Assembly: GCF_007992175.1 (NCBI RefSeq)
Contig: NZ_BJZT01000032.1
Span: forward strand, 1 to 64,000
Source of the DNA: Methylobacterium haplocladii
GTDB taxonomy: Bacteria; Pseudomonadota; Alphaproteobacteria; Rhizobiales; Beijerinckiaceae
DNA length: 64,000 nucleotides
Direction: 5' to 3'
Below the pieces are notes generated by a model. That model was not told the origin of the DNA. It ran no database searches and saw only the letters and a program-made list of their open reading frames with translations. The number at the start of each line of letters is the position of its first letter. The first letter of the stretch is position 1. The position numbers were made by a program, and so were the translations under genes. This document shows, piece by piece, positions 38,131-45,855 of this stretch.

Positions 38131-38607
38131 TCAGGGGTGCCGTCGGCGCCCGTAGAGCGGCCGGTAGCCGGGCTTCGGCTCCGTACGGGCCGGCTGGCCG
38201 CCACCACCGCCGCCGACCGTGCGCATCACGAGACGCAGCGTCGGCGGTTCGGGCGCGCCGGCACCGTTGTCGAGCCGCAGCAGCGCGTCTTTCATCCGCG
38301 CCACGGTCTCGATCCGGGCGAGCTCGTTCAGCATCTCGCGATTGAAGCGCAGCAGCGTCAGCGCGACCGGGGCCGCATTGCCGCGCAGGTGCTCGTTCTC
38401 GGCCATGAGCGCATCGCTGAGCACCCGGACGCGCTGGACCTCCGAGCCGCAGGACAGCGCCGCCGCAAGATCCAGGGTATCGCCGCCGGCCGCCGTTTCC
38501 GATTTCTCGGAGTATAGCGAATGGACCGCGGCTGTACCCGAAAGCTCAGCCTGCGTATCCAAGACGGGCGGCAAGTCGAACCGCAGAGCGAGAGCGCCTC
38601 TAGACAT
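38131..38607 (-). CDS. Unknown protein, 158 aa
   Basis: A helical middle (VRVLSDALMAENEHLRGNA; LLRFNREMLNELARIETVA) is followed by a glycine run and a basic C-terminus (GYRPLYGRRRHP). It overlaps the next gene by 8 bases. Not recognised. The Gly run and basic tail suggest a disordered nucleic-acid-binding end. Confidence 0.5.
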   Translation of the reverse strand: MSRGALALRFDLPPVLDTQAELSGTAAVHSLYSEKSETAAGGDTLDLAAALSCGSEVQRVRVLSDALMAENEHLRGNAAPVALTLLRFNREMLNELARIETVARMKDALLRLDNGAGAPEPPTLRLVMRTVGGGGGGQPARTEPKPGYRPLYGRRRHP

Positions 38608-39142
38608 GAGCCGATCCCCGGGTTTCCCGATAAAGCTTCTGGTGCGTGGCGGCGGCAGTTTCGGCCGCGATCTCGCGGTGCCGGGCCAAGTGGTGCCGCC
38701 GGCAGAACCACGTCACAACGAGCGGGCGGGCGTAGTCCTCGTGATGGGCCTCGACGCGCTTCGTCGTTCCGCAGGTCGCGCAGGGGCCCTTCGTCAGGGT
38801 GCCGCTGCGCAGCGCCCGGCACACCGCCTGATGCGCGCGGCGTTTCTCTGGGTTCGCGCACTGCCAGCGGCGGTTCTTCGTCGTCGAGAAGCCGGGATGT
38901 GCGGCGCGGTAGGCCTTCTGCTTGGCGCTGTTGCAGCCCGAGCAGAACAGACGGAACCCCACGCCGGAGCCGTCGGAACGGCGCACCAGCTGTCGCTCGC
39001 CGCCGCAGGCTGGGCAGTGGCGCAGGGGCGCCCTGCCGTCGCGCAAAGGGGAACCCTGCGGTGGCACGTCGGTAGGGGGAACCACCGCAGGGATCGGCCC
39101 GTGCATTCGGGCGCGATGGGGATTGGGGGTGAGAGCCGACAT
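38600..39142 (-). CDS. Zinc-binding HNH/endonuclease-VII-like protein
   Basis: The start ATG 39142 overlaps the Cro gene's stop by 1 base. The product has two zinc knuckles (CPACGGERQLV, FCSGCNSAKQKAY) and a C-terminal nuclease-like part: CATCGTTKRVEAHHEDYARP followed by WFCRRHHLARH, as in recombination-endonuclease VII and NinG-type proteins. It is a probable phage recombination or Holliday-junction nuclease in the early operon. Confidence 0.72.
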   Translation of the reverse strand: MSALTPNPHRARMHGPIPAVVPPTDVPPQGSPLRDGRAPLRHCPACGGERQLVRRSDGSGVGFRLFCSGCNSAKQKAYRAAHPGFSTTKNRRWQCANPEKRRAHQAVCRALRSGTLTKGPCATCGTTKRVEAHHEDYARPLVVTWFCRRHHLARHREIAAETAAATHQKLYRETRGSAHV

Positions 39143-39399
39143 CAGGCGACCCTCTTTTCGAGGATCCGCTGGCGCCGTCTCGGTACACGCAGTGCGTGGA
39201 TGCGGACGAGACAGTCGTTGTCGATCGGTAGAGCGTTCGCCGTCGCGTAGTCGACGATGCAGGGCCAGTAATCGACCGGAATGGAGCCGCGGGCGAGGAT
39301 ATCGCTCCCTCGAGCACCGGGATTTTTCAGAAAGCCGCAGATGCGCCCAAACTTGGTTGGACCACCCAGCGCTTCCACGATTTCGCGTACGGAGTTCAT
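39142..39399 (-). CDS. Cro-like repressor
   Basis: This small protein (85 residues) carries REIVEALGGPTKFGRICGF and SIPVDYWPCIVDYATANALP, matching the Cro/YdaS-type phage regulators of alphaproteobacteria. It starts the leftward early operon and lies opposite the CI-type gene, separated by the operators at 39413-39453. It should compete with the repressor for those operators. Confidence 0.72.
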   Translation of the reverse strand: MNSVREIVEALGGPTKFGRICGFLKNPGARGSDILARGSIPVDYWPCIVDYATANALPIDNDCLVRIHALRVPRRRQRILEKRVA

Positions 39400-39412
39400 G
39401 GCGGGGCAAGCA

Positions 39413-39453
39413 TTACGCCTAATGCGTAACGACTGTCAACGCACAATGCGTAA
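39413..39453. promoter_or_regulatory. Operator pair between cro-like and cI-like genes
   Basis: Two 17-bp sites with the pattern TTACGC-N5-GCGTAA. Site 1 (39413-39429) is perfect. Site 2 (39437-39453) has one degenerate arm (CAACGC). Their centres are 24 bp apart. The -10/-35 elements for both divergent genes must lie over them. The spacing equals that of the pair at 40451-40491. Confidence 0.75.
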
Positions 39454-39475
39454 CAGGCCGTGCGTATCTCGGCGG

Positions 39476-40081
39476 ATGGATACCCCGGCCGAACGCCTCC
39501 AATTTCTCCGTAAGCGCGCTGGCTTCGAAACAGCCTCGGATGCGGCCCGAGCCTACGGTTGGACGAAGTCCACCTATCTTGGGCACGAAAACGGGGACCG
39601 AAACCCGTCGCGTGAAAGCGCGAAACGCTATGCGAAGGCGTACAAGGAGCGGTGGGAGTGGATCATCGACGGCGAGCAAAAGTCGCCGGGCGGTGATGCC
39701 GACACGGTGCCGATACTCGGCGATGTCGGCGCAGGGGGGAAAGTCTACTTCTCTGGCGCGCCCGAAGGTGGCTACGACCGCGCACCGCGTCCGCCTGGTG
39801 GTTCCGCAACGACTGTTGCCGCCCGGGTCCGTGGAGATTCGATGCCCGGCATCGCCGAAGACCAGTGGCTGATCTACTACGACAGCCGCGTGGCGAGCGT
39901 GCCGGACGAGTTCCTCGGCGAGTTGTGCGTCGTGTGGCTCTCCGACGATCGCGTCTACGTCAAGAAGGTGTACCGGGGGCGAGACCCCGGCACCTTCGAT
40001 TTGATCTCCTCGGGCTACGAACCGTTGCGCAACGAGGACGTCGAGTGGTGCGCGAAAGTGACCTGGATCAAGCCGCGCTAG
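39476..40081 (+). CDS. CI-type repressor with S24 (LexA-like) domain
   Basis: The start is set at ATG 39476; the open frame upstream runs through the operators. N-terminal XRE HTH: LQFLRKRAGFETASDAARAY and STYLGHENGDRNPSRE. C-terminal S24 domain with an Ala-Gly autocleavage site in DVGAGGKV, catalytic Ser in VRGDSMPG and Lys in VYVKKVYRG. It would be cut in the RecA-stimulated way, linking induction to DNA damage. It is flanked on both sides by the repeated operators, so it very likely controls both early operons and itself. Confidence 0.92.
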   Translation: MDTPAERLQFLRKRAGFETASDAARAYGWTKSTYLGHENGDRNPSRESAKRYAKAYKERWEWIIDGEQKSPGGDADTVPILGDVGAGGKVYFSGAPEGGYDRAPRPPGGSATTVAARVRGDSMPGIAEDQWLIYYDSRVASVPDEFLGELCVVWLSDDRVYVKKVYRGRDPGTFDLISSGYEPLRNEDVEWCAKVTWIKPR

Positions 40082-40326
40082 TAGTCGTCGTGCTCGGGCA
40101 CGTCACCGATTCTGGACAAGAATGTAGGCACCGTACACTCGTCTGATCTGTCGTCACTCGATGTTGAGAAAGCCAAGGCTCCGATGGCATGTCGCTGTTC
40201 GACGAGCCTTTCGGCGAGCCGTTTAGCGCTATCAGCTGTACTGCACATTTGGATTGGCGCGGTCTTGATCGGTCCGCGACCGGTTCGCACGAACGGTTGA
40301 ACGCCGAAACTCTGGGAACGCGCCAT
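40078..40326 (-). CDS. Small unknown protein, paralogue of 63119-63373
   Basis: The 82-residue product shares a spaced pattern with the protein at 63119: VQPFV/VQSFV near the start, an alanine-rich helix, a D-D/D-E segment, and a GDVP/GQVP ending (FLSRIGDVPEHDDY). The function is unknown. It is divergent from the rightward early operon across the operators at 40399-40491 and convergent with the repressor gene (4-base overlap), so it is probably repressor-controlled. Confidence 0.55.
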   Translation of the reverse strand: MARSQSFGVQPFVRTGRGPIKTAPIQMCSTADSAKRLAERLVEQRHAIGALAFSTSSDDRSDECTVPTFLSRIGDVPEHDDY

Positions 40327-40398
40327 CTGAAACTCCTCGTGGAGACCAGAAGCTGATCCTAAAAACGGAACGAAACAAGAACAAAAGTGCGCTTTGGG

Positions 40399-40491
40399 TT
40401 ACGCATGCTGCGGCCCTGTGGATAACGGTGACGAAAAAATCTCGGACATGTTACGCATTTTGCGTTGACGTATATTACGCATTCGGCGTAA
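40399..40491. promoter_or_regulatory. Operator cluster before the rightward early operon
   Basis: Three sites of the TTACGC-N5-GCGTAA type: 40399-40415 (right arm degenerate), 40451-40467 (right arm GCGTTG) and 40475-40491 (perfect). The last two have centres 24 bp apart, as in the cro-side pair. A TTGACG (40465-40470) with TAACGT 18 bases further forms a promoter overlapping the perfect site. The whole 40327-40521 gap is regulatory. Confidence 0.75.
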
Positions 40492-40521
40492 CGTCTGGTC
40501 ATTCCGAAGCCGGAGCGACCG

Positions 40522-40809
40522 ATGTCCCAGAGCGCGCCGAACCCGAAGCCCCTTGCACCGCCGGACCGCCTCACGGCGTTCTTCGCGACACTCGACCGCC
40601 AGCTCGCCTTCCTCGCGCGGCCTGATCACCAGATCGACGAGCTGAACCTGCGCATCGCCCACAACGAGCGGTGCAAGAGCTACCTCTGCCGGGTCGGTTC
40701 GCAGAACTATGACGCCTTCGATCTGACCGCGATCGACGCCGGGCTCCACGGTCGGTTGGCCGATGCCATGGCGCGGCGCGACGCACCTGCGATGCAGGAG
40801 GCCGCATAG
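40522..40809 (+). CDS. Small unknown protein, first gene of rightward operon
   Basis: ATG 40522 begins the plus-strand early operon immediately after the operator cluster. The 95-residue product has helical parts (DRLTAFFATLDRQLAFLARP; DELNLRIAHNERCKSYL). No family is recognised. Its stop lies directly before the next ATG. Confidence 0.5.
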   Translation: MSQSAPNPKPLAPPDRLTAFFATLDRQLAFLARPDHQIDELNLRIAHNERCKSYLCRVGSQNYDAFDLTAIDAGLHGRLADAMARRDAPAMQEAA

Positions 40810-41079
40810 ATGGCCACCCACACCTTCAAGACCCAACTGAAGCTCGGCTTTGGTGCCGGCCCGGCGATCCCGGTCGATCTGCTCCTGACCTACGATGTGG
40901 TCGACGGGACCGAGATCGATATCCTCTCGGCCACCGCCACCGGCAGCCCCCTGCCGGCGGGTATGCTCCGCCTGATCGAACTCTACCCCGGGCTCAAGAG
41001 CGAGCTTCTCGCGAAGGCGAGGCAGGATGCCGTCGACCGCCGCCGCAGCACGGTCCGGTCCCTCGCGAGGGCGGCATGA
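40810..41079 (+). CDS. Small unknown protein, 89 aa
   Basis: ATG 40810 directly follows the previous stop. A beta-rich first half (TFKTQLKLGFGAGPAIPVD; LLTYDVVDGTEIDILS) and a helical, basic second half (PGLKSELLAKARQDAVDRRR). It is coupled by a 4-base overlap to the small membrane peptide that follows. Unknown. Confidence 0.5.
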   Translation: MATHTFKTQLKLGFGAGPAIPVDLLLTYDVVDGTEIDILSATATGSPLPAGMLRLIELYPGLKSELLAKARQDAVDRRRSTVRSLARAA

Positions 41080-41246
41080 ACCCGCTCGCCGCCGTCTCCC
41101 TCTTCCTCGTCGGCACGATCGCGGTCGGGATGATCCTGATCCCGATCCTCGATGATCAGTATCGCCGCGCCGTCGACGCCTGGGCCAGCGCCCGGGTTCG
41201 CGCCGCCAACCCCGTGACCGTCGAGAGCGAGGCCGACCGTGGCTGA
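41076..41246 (+). CDS. Small single-TM protein, 56 aa
   Basis: The frame is ATGA-coupled to the preceding stop and encodes one hydrophobic span (LAAVSLFLVGTIAVGMILIP) followed by a charged cytoplasmic-looking tail. Its stop overlaps the next start. Three membrane peptides of this kind occur in the first 2 kb of the operon. Function unknown. Confidence 0.5.
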   Translation: MNPLAAVSLFLVGTIAVGMILIPILDDQYRRAVDAWASARVRAANPVTVESEADRG

Positions 41247-41463
41247 TCTCCTCGACGACGCCACCGCCCTCCGCCTTGTCGCGGACGGCCGCAAGATCCC
41301 GAGGTCGAAGTTCACCTGCCTCGTGAAGCGCGGGCTGATCCGCCTGCGCGGGCACGGTGCCAAGACGCGGCCGGTGCTCACCGGCTCCGGCGAGGCAGCG
41401 CTCCGCACGGTCCGCCGCGCGGCGCGCCGGGCTCGGCCCGACGCCCACGCCCACCATCCCTGA
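41239..41463 (+). CDS. Small winged-helix-like protein, 74 aa
   Basis: GTG 41239 opens a frame overlapping the small membrane peptide by 8 bases. The core reads ADLLDDATALRLVADGRKIP, then FTCLVKRGLIRLRGHGAKTR and LTGSGEAALRTVRR, a short winged-helix pattern. Likely DNA-binding; unknown role. Confidence 0.5.
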   Translation: MADLLDDATALRLVADGRKIPRSKFTCLVKRGLIRLRGHGAKTRPVLTGSGEAALRTVRRAARRARPDAHAHHP

Positions 41464-41503
41464 TCCTGCTCAAGGGCCACGCCCTGCTCTCGTGGAGTCC
41501 ATC

Positions 41504-41647
41504 ATGTTTTCGATCCTCGCCACCCTGCCCGCCACCACCGCGATCGCCGTCACCCTCCTGGGACCGCCGGTCCTGGTCCTCGTGACCGTCTTCGGTCTCA
41601 GCGAGGGTGTGCGGGTCGTGCGCTTTGCTCGGGCTCGGGGGCGCTGA
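41504..41647 (+). CDS. Small single-TM protein, 47 aa
   Basis: ATG 41504 behind a GGAG site encodes one long hydrophobic span (AIAVTLLGPPVLVLVTVFGL) and a basic tail (RVVRFARARGR), an N-out/C-in type peptide. It is 2 bases from the next gene, so operon-coupled. Function unknown. Confidence 0.45.
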   Translation: MFSILATLPATTAIAVTLLGPPVLVLVTVFGLSEGVRVVRFARARGR

Positions 41648-41649
41648 TC

Positions 41650-41934
41650 ATGGCCGGCCACCCCCCAACCGCCATCGACGTCCGTGTCGGCCGCCGCCTC
41701 GCCGAGGCCCGAAAGGCCGCCGGCCTGTCCTGCAAGGAGATCGGCGCCGTGCTCGGCATCAGCGCCTCCCTGTTCTGGCGGTATGAAACCGGCCAGCGAC
41801 GCATCAGCGTCGGCCACATGCAGATGGTGGCCGACCTCCTCTACCTGCCGGTCACGACGTTCTTCGACCCGCCCGCCCCGGCCGGCGTCGAGCCGCCCTC
41901 CCCTGCCCTCTCCACCGATGCCGCGGGGATCTGA
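41650..41934 (+). CDS. XRE-family HTH protein, 94 aa
   Basis: A classic XRE helix-turn-helix: VGRRLAEARKAAGLSCKEIG, AVLGISASLFWRYETGQRRI, then the fifth helix VADLLYLPVTTFFD. The tail is proline-rich. It may be a Cro- or CII-like regulator of the rightward operon. Confidence 0.75.
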   Translation: MAGHPPTAIDVRVGRRLAEARKAAGLSCKEIGAVLGISASLFWRYETGQRRISVGHMQMVADLLYLPVTTFFDPPAPAGVEPPSPALSTDAAGI

Positions 41935-41936
41935 TC

Positions 41937-42230
41937 ATGGGCATCCGTCGCTCATCAAGATCGATCGAGGTCTTCGTCAATGTCGGGGATGTACTCGGCG
42001 AACTGACCGACGAGGAACTAGTCGAGGAACTGAAGTCACGGCGGATCGACGACCCGAACTTGCTGGGTTGCGATCGGTCAGATGCCGAACACGCGATCGA
42101 CCTTATGCGGTCGCGACACTTCAAGGATGCGCTCACGCTCTTGGAGCGCGCCCTCTACCCGAAATTTCAGTCTCGTGACGCATGCGCAAGCGCCATCGCC
42201 GAGATCCGCTTGAGGGCGTCACACCGATGA
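41937..42230 (+). CDS. Acidic early protein, 97 aa
   Basis: The N-terminal segment VFVNVGDVLGELTDEELVEE is shared by many small early phage proteins of alphaproteobacteria (VDVDLxDVLDELSDEEL type). The remainder is helical (DAEHAIDLMRSRHFKDALTL). The function is unknown. The stop overlaps the next ATG. Confidence 0.6.
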   Translation: MGIRRSSRSIEVFVNVGDVLGELTDEELVEELKSRRIDDPNLLGCDRSDAEHAIDLMRSRHFKDALTLLERALYPKFQSRDACASAIAEIRLRASHR

Positions 42231-42481
42231 GCCGTCGCAGCGCCCTCTCCCACCGAGCTGTCGCCGACCTTCTTGTCGACGCAGGCTTCACGGACCGCCT
42301 GCCCGCCGACGATCTCGGCATGGCGCACCTGATCTGCCGGGCGGTCGACCGCACCGAGCACAAGCTCGGTCAGGTCCCCGGCACGCCCGACGACTTCGAC
42401 GAGATACGGTTCGAGCACCGGCTGCTGGTCGGGGCCCGCGAGGCCGCGCCGGTCCGCACCATCCATGCGGGGGTGCACTGA
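42227..42481 (+). CDS. Small unknown protein, 84 aa
   Basis: Start at ATG 42227 by the 4-base overlap. Helical: SRRSALSHRAVADLLVDAGF, then a conserved-looking acidic DDLGMAHLICRAVDRTEHKL. No family is recognised. It is followed by a 2-base gap and a small membrane peptide. Confidence 0.5.
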   Translation: MSRRSALSHRAVADLLVDAGFTDRLPADDLGMAHLICRAVDRTEHKLGQVPGTPDDFDEIRFEHRLLVGAREAAPVRTIHAGVH

Positions 42482-42483
42482 CC

Positions 42484-42639
42484 ATGGCCGCGATGAACCC
42501 CGCCGCCGCGGTCGTCTGGGTGATCCTGCTGGGTCTGCCCATCGGCTTCGCGTTCCTGGCGCTGTCGCGCCTGAGCTCACCGCCCGCGGCCACCGGGGGC
42601 GATCTCGACACCAACGAACAGCGGGGGCCGCGCTCATGA
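42484..42639 (+). CDS. Small single-TM protein, 51 aa
   Basis: ATG 42484 starts a frame with one strong hydrophobic span (AAAVVWVILLGLPIGFAFLA) and a polar tail. The stop overlaps the ATPase start (ATGA at 42636). Third membrane micropeptide of the operon. Confidence 0.45.
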   Translation: MAAMNPAAAVVWVILLGLPIGFAFLALSRLSSPPAATGGDLDTNEQRGPRS

Positions 42640-43946
42640 AGATCTTTCGCCTCGAAGCCGAGAACGTGAAGCGGCTCAAGGCCGTCTCCATCACGCCCGA
42701 CGGCAATCTCGTGGAGATCACGGGCCGTAACGGCCAAGGCAAGTCGTCGGTCCTCGACGCGATCTGGTGGGCGTTGTCCGGAACGAAGCCGATTCAGGCC
42801 GTGCCGATCCGGAAGGGTCAGGATGAGGCCCGCATCCGGCTCGACCTCGGCGAGATCCGGGTCACCCGCACCTTCAAGAAGCGCGATGGCGCCGAGTTCA
42901 CCACGGCGGTGGTCGTCGAGAACGCAGACGGCGCGCGCTTCGCCCGTCCGCAGGAGCTTCTCGACAAGCTGCTCGGCCAGTTGTCGTTCGATCCGCTTGC
43001 CTTCACCCGCATGGACGGCCGGCAGCAGCTCGACGCGATGAAGCGTTTCGTGCCGGGCTTCGACTTCGCCGGCACGGAGAAGGCGAACAAGGACGATTTC
43101 GCCGGGCGGACCGAGGTGAACCGTTCTGCGAAAGCGCTGCGCGCTCAAGCCGACGGCATCACGGTCCCGTCCGGCACGCCCGAGGCCCGCATCGACACCG
43201 CCGCGCTCGTCGCGGAGATGGAACAGGCCGGCGAGCACAACACCGACATCGAACGGCGGCGTGGCCGGCGTGAGCAGGCCGAGCGTGCCATCGAGGCCTA
43301 TGCCGAGACCGCCGCGGGGAGCCGCAACCGGGCCGCCGCGTTGCGGAAGGAAGCGGACGAAGCCGAGGCTCGTGCCGACCGCGACGATGCCGAGGCCGGG
43401 CGGATCCGGGCAAGCCTCGCTGAGGCCTCTGCCCTGCCCGATCCCATCGACACCTCGGCGCTGCGCCAGCGCATCGCCGCCGCCGGCGAGACCAACGCCG
43501 CCGTGGCGCGCCGCGAGGAGCGTGACCGGATCGACGCCCGCGCCAAGGAGGCCGAGGCGAAAGCGGCCGCGCTCACCAAGGCCATCGAGGGCCGCGTCGC
43601 CGGTATGCGCTCCGCCATCGCCCAAGCCGACCTGCCGGTACCGGGCATTGCCTTCGGTGACGACGAGATCCTGCTGAACGGCGTGCCGTTCGATCAGGCC
43701 TCGTCCGCTGAGCAGCTGCGCACCTCCGTCGCGATCGCCATGGCGGCCAATCCGAAGCTGCGCGTGATCCGCGTCCAGGACGGGTCGCTGCTCGATGCCG
43801 AAGCGATGGCGATCCTCGGCGAGATGGCCGACGCGGCCGACTGCCAGGTCTGGGTCGAGTGTGTGCAGTCGGGCCGCTCGACCGCGATCGTCATCGAGGA
43901 CGGCGAAGTCCTCGGCGCAACCGCCACCCCCATCGCCGCGGAGTAG
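42636..43946 (+). CDS. SMC/RecF-like AAA ATPase for recombination
   Basis: The start at ATG 42636 gives 436 residues: MKIFRLEAENVKRLKAVSI with Walker A GRNGQGKSS (about 31-39), a long helical coiled-coil centre (DIERRRGRREQAERAIEAYA; KEADEAEARADRDDAEAGRI), and a C-terminal part LLDAEAMAILGEMADAADCQ with the signature/Walker-B-like NPKLRVIRVQDGSLL. It precedes the YqaJ-type nuclease and RecT genes, so it probably works with them in phage recombination or DNA end handling. Confidence 0.82.
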   Translation: MKIFRLEAENVKRLKAVSITPDGNLVEITGRNGQGKSSVLDAIWWALSGTKPIQAVPIRKGQDEARIRLDLGEIRVTRTFKKRDGAEFTTAVVVENADGARFARPQELLDKLLGQLSFDPLAFTRMDGRQQLDAMKRFVPGFDFAGTEKANKDDFAGRTEVNRSAKALRAQADGITVPSGTPEARIDTAALVAEMEQAGEHNTDIERRRGRREQAERAIEAYAETAAGSRNRAAALRKEADEAEARADRDDAEAGRIRASLAEASALPDPIDTSALRQRIAAAGETNAAVARREERDRIDARAKEAEAKAAALTKAIEGRVAGMRSAIAQADLPVPGIAFGDDEILLNGVPFDQASSAEQLRTSVAIAMAANPKLRVIRVQDGSLLDAEAMAILGEMADAADCQVWVECVQSGRSTAIVIEDGEVLGATATPIAAE

Positions 43947-43951
43947 CCCCC

Positions 43952-44893
43952 ATGAAGATCGAACGCATTCCCTACACCACGCGCGATGCCTGGCTTGCCG
44001 GCCGCGCGAAGGACATCACCGCCTCGGTCGCCGGCGCGGTGCTCGGCGCCCACGAATACACAACCGCCTTCGAACTCTGGGCGCTGAAAAGTGGTCTCCT
44101 GTCGGAGGATCCGACCGAGACGCCGGCGATGCGCCGCGGCCGCCTCCTCGAGGACGACGCCCTGCAGATGCTGGCCGAGGATCGCCCGACCTGGACGGTC
44201 GAGCCGGGCGGCAACGTCTACCTGCGGGCGCCGGACTTTCGCATCGGCGCGACCCCGGACGCCTACGCCGTGGATCCGAACCGACCAGGCCGTGGCGTCG
44301 TGCAGGTCAAGACCGTCTCCGATCTGATCTTCCGCAAGAAGTGGAAGGATGACGACGGGTCCCTGAACCTGCCGGTCTGGATCGCCTGCCAAGCCATCGT
44401 CGAGGCGAAGCTCACCGGGGCATCCTGGGCCTGTGTCGTGCTGATGGTCGTCGGCCACGGCCTCGACCTCCACGTGATCGACATCCCGCTTCACGCCGGA
44501 ATCTGGGACCGCCTCGTCGATGAGGCCGCGGCTTTCTGGGCTCGTGTCGACAGCGGCGAGGCGCCCCCCGCCGACTACGCTCGCGACGGCGACACCATCG
44601 CCGATCTCTGGCCGCCGGATGCGACCCGCGAGGTCCTCGATCTGTCCGGCGACAACCTCATCCCGATGCTCGTCGACGAACTCGACGACGCCAAGGGCCG
44701 CATCAATCTCGACGAGACCCGCGTCAAAGAGATCAAGGCCGAACTCGTCGAGAAGCTCGCCGGCGCCACCGTCGGCCGCCTCGCCGACGGCCGCGAGATC
44801 ACCCGCACGATCCAGCGGCGCGGCGAATTCACGGTCAAGGCGACCAGCTTCCCCGTCCTGAAAATCCGCGCACCGCGAAAGGCCGCAGCATGA
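43952..44893 (+). CDS. YqaJ/lambda-exonuclease-like recombinase
   Basis: The start is set at ATG 43952; 313 residues. PD-(D/E)xK core: DAWLAGRAKDITASVAGAVL (YqaJ-type start), RRGRLLEDDALQMLAEDR, APDFRIGATPDAYAV (Asp) and VVQVKTVSD (E/Q-x-K). This is the 5'-3' double-strand exonuclease that feeds single strands to RecT. It is 5 bases after the ATPase gene and overlaps recT by 4 bases. Confidence 0.87.
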   Translation: MKIERIPYTTRDAWLAGRAKDITASVAGAVLGAHEYTTAFELWALKSGLLSEDPTETPAMRRGRLLEDDALQMLAEDRPTWTVEPGGNVYLRAPDFRIGATPDAYAVDPNRPGRGVVQVKTVSDLIFRKKWKDDDGSLNLPVWIACQAIVEAKLTGASWACVVLMVVGHGLDLHVIDIPLHAGIWDRLVDEAAAFWARVDSGEAPPADYARDGDTIADLWPPDATREVLDLSGDNLIPMLVDELDDAKGRINLDETRVKEIKAELVEKLAGATVGRLADGREITRTIQRRGEFTVKATSFPVLKIRAPRKAAA

Positions 44894-45855
44894 GCCACGC
44901 TCTCGAACTCACCCAAACCGAACGCAAGATCGCGGAACGCATCGATCCGTCCTCGATGGACGGGCTGACGGTTTCGTCGTCCGCCGGCGGCATCGTGTTC
45001 GCCAACGCCGCCGAGGTCATGAACTACGCGAAGATGATGGCCGTCGCGAATAGTGGCGTCCGTAAGCACCTCCGCGGAAACGTTGGCGCCTGCCTCGCGA
45101 TCGTGACCCAGGCCGTCGAGTGGGGCATGTCGGCCTACGCGGTGGCGAACAAGAGCTACTTCTTCAACGACCAGATCGCCTTCGAGTCTCAGCTCGTCCA
45201 GGCCGTGATCCTGAAGCGGGCGCCGATCAAGGGCCGGATCAAGTTCGAATTCACTGGCGAGGGCGAGAAGCGCAAGTGCCGGGCCTGGGCGCGCCTTGCC
45301 GACGATCCCGAAGAGATCGCCGAGTACATCTCGCCCGAGTTCGGCAAGATCACCCCGAAGAACTCGCCGCTTTGGAAGTCCGACCCGGATCAGCAGCACT
45401 GCTATTATGCCGGTCGCGCCCTGTGCCGCCGCCATTTCCCCGACGTGCTGCTCGGCGTCTACGGCGAGGACGAACTGACCCCTCCTCCGCCCGGGCCGGA
45501 CAACGCGCGCGACGTCACGCCCGCGAAGGGGTTGAACGCGAAGCTCGATGCCCTCGCCGCCCGGCCGAAGTCGCAGATCGATCACGCCGAGGATGCCGAG
45601 TTCAGCGAGGCGTTCACCGGTGGCGACCATGAGACCGGCGCCAACGAGACGGTACCCGAGTCGGACGGAGGCGGTGACGATCCGGCCCCCGACATCGATC
45701 CGCAGAGCGCCGCCTACAAGCTCGGCCACGACGGCGGGATGAAAGGCTTTCGGAAAGGGCTGACGGCCGCGATCAAGGAAGATCCGGCGCAGTTGGCGAA
45801 CTACGAAGCCGGGTATTCGGCCGCCCTGCATGAAAAGAACCGGGAGGACGACTGA
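44890..45855 (+). CDS. recT: RecT-family single-strand annealing protein with RMF-like tail
   Basis: The first about 200 residues follow the RecT pattern: VMNYAKMMAVANSGVRKHLRG, CLAIVTQAVEWGMSAYAVAN (the RecT W-G-M motif), KSYFFNDQIAFESQLVQAVI, and CYYAGRALCRRHFPDVL. After an acidic linker, the C-terminal 40 residues (AAYKLGHDGGMKGFRKGLTA; NYEAGYSAALHEK) look like a ribosome-modulation-factor-type module. The tail is unusual and may bind RNA or DNA. Coupled to the exonuclease by a 4-base overlap. Confidence 0.9.
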   Translation: MSHALELTQTERKIAERIDPSSMDGLTVSSSAGGIVFANAAEVMNYAKMMAVANSGVRKHLRGNVGACLAIVTQAVEWGMSAYAVANKSYFFNDQIAFESQLVQAVILKRAPIKGRIKFEFTGEGEKRKCRAWARLADDPEEIAEYISPEFGKITPKNSPLWKSDPDQQHCYYAGRALCRRHFPDVLLGVYGEDELTPPPPGPDNARDVTPAKGLNAKLDALAARPKSQIDHAEDAEFSEAFTGGDHETGANETVPESDGGGDDPAPDIDPQSAAYKLGHDGGMKGFRKGLTAAIKEDPAQLANYEAGYSAALHEKNREDD

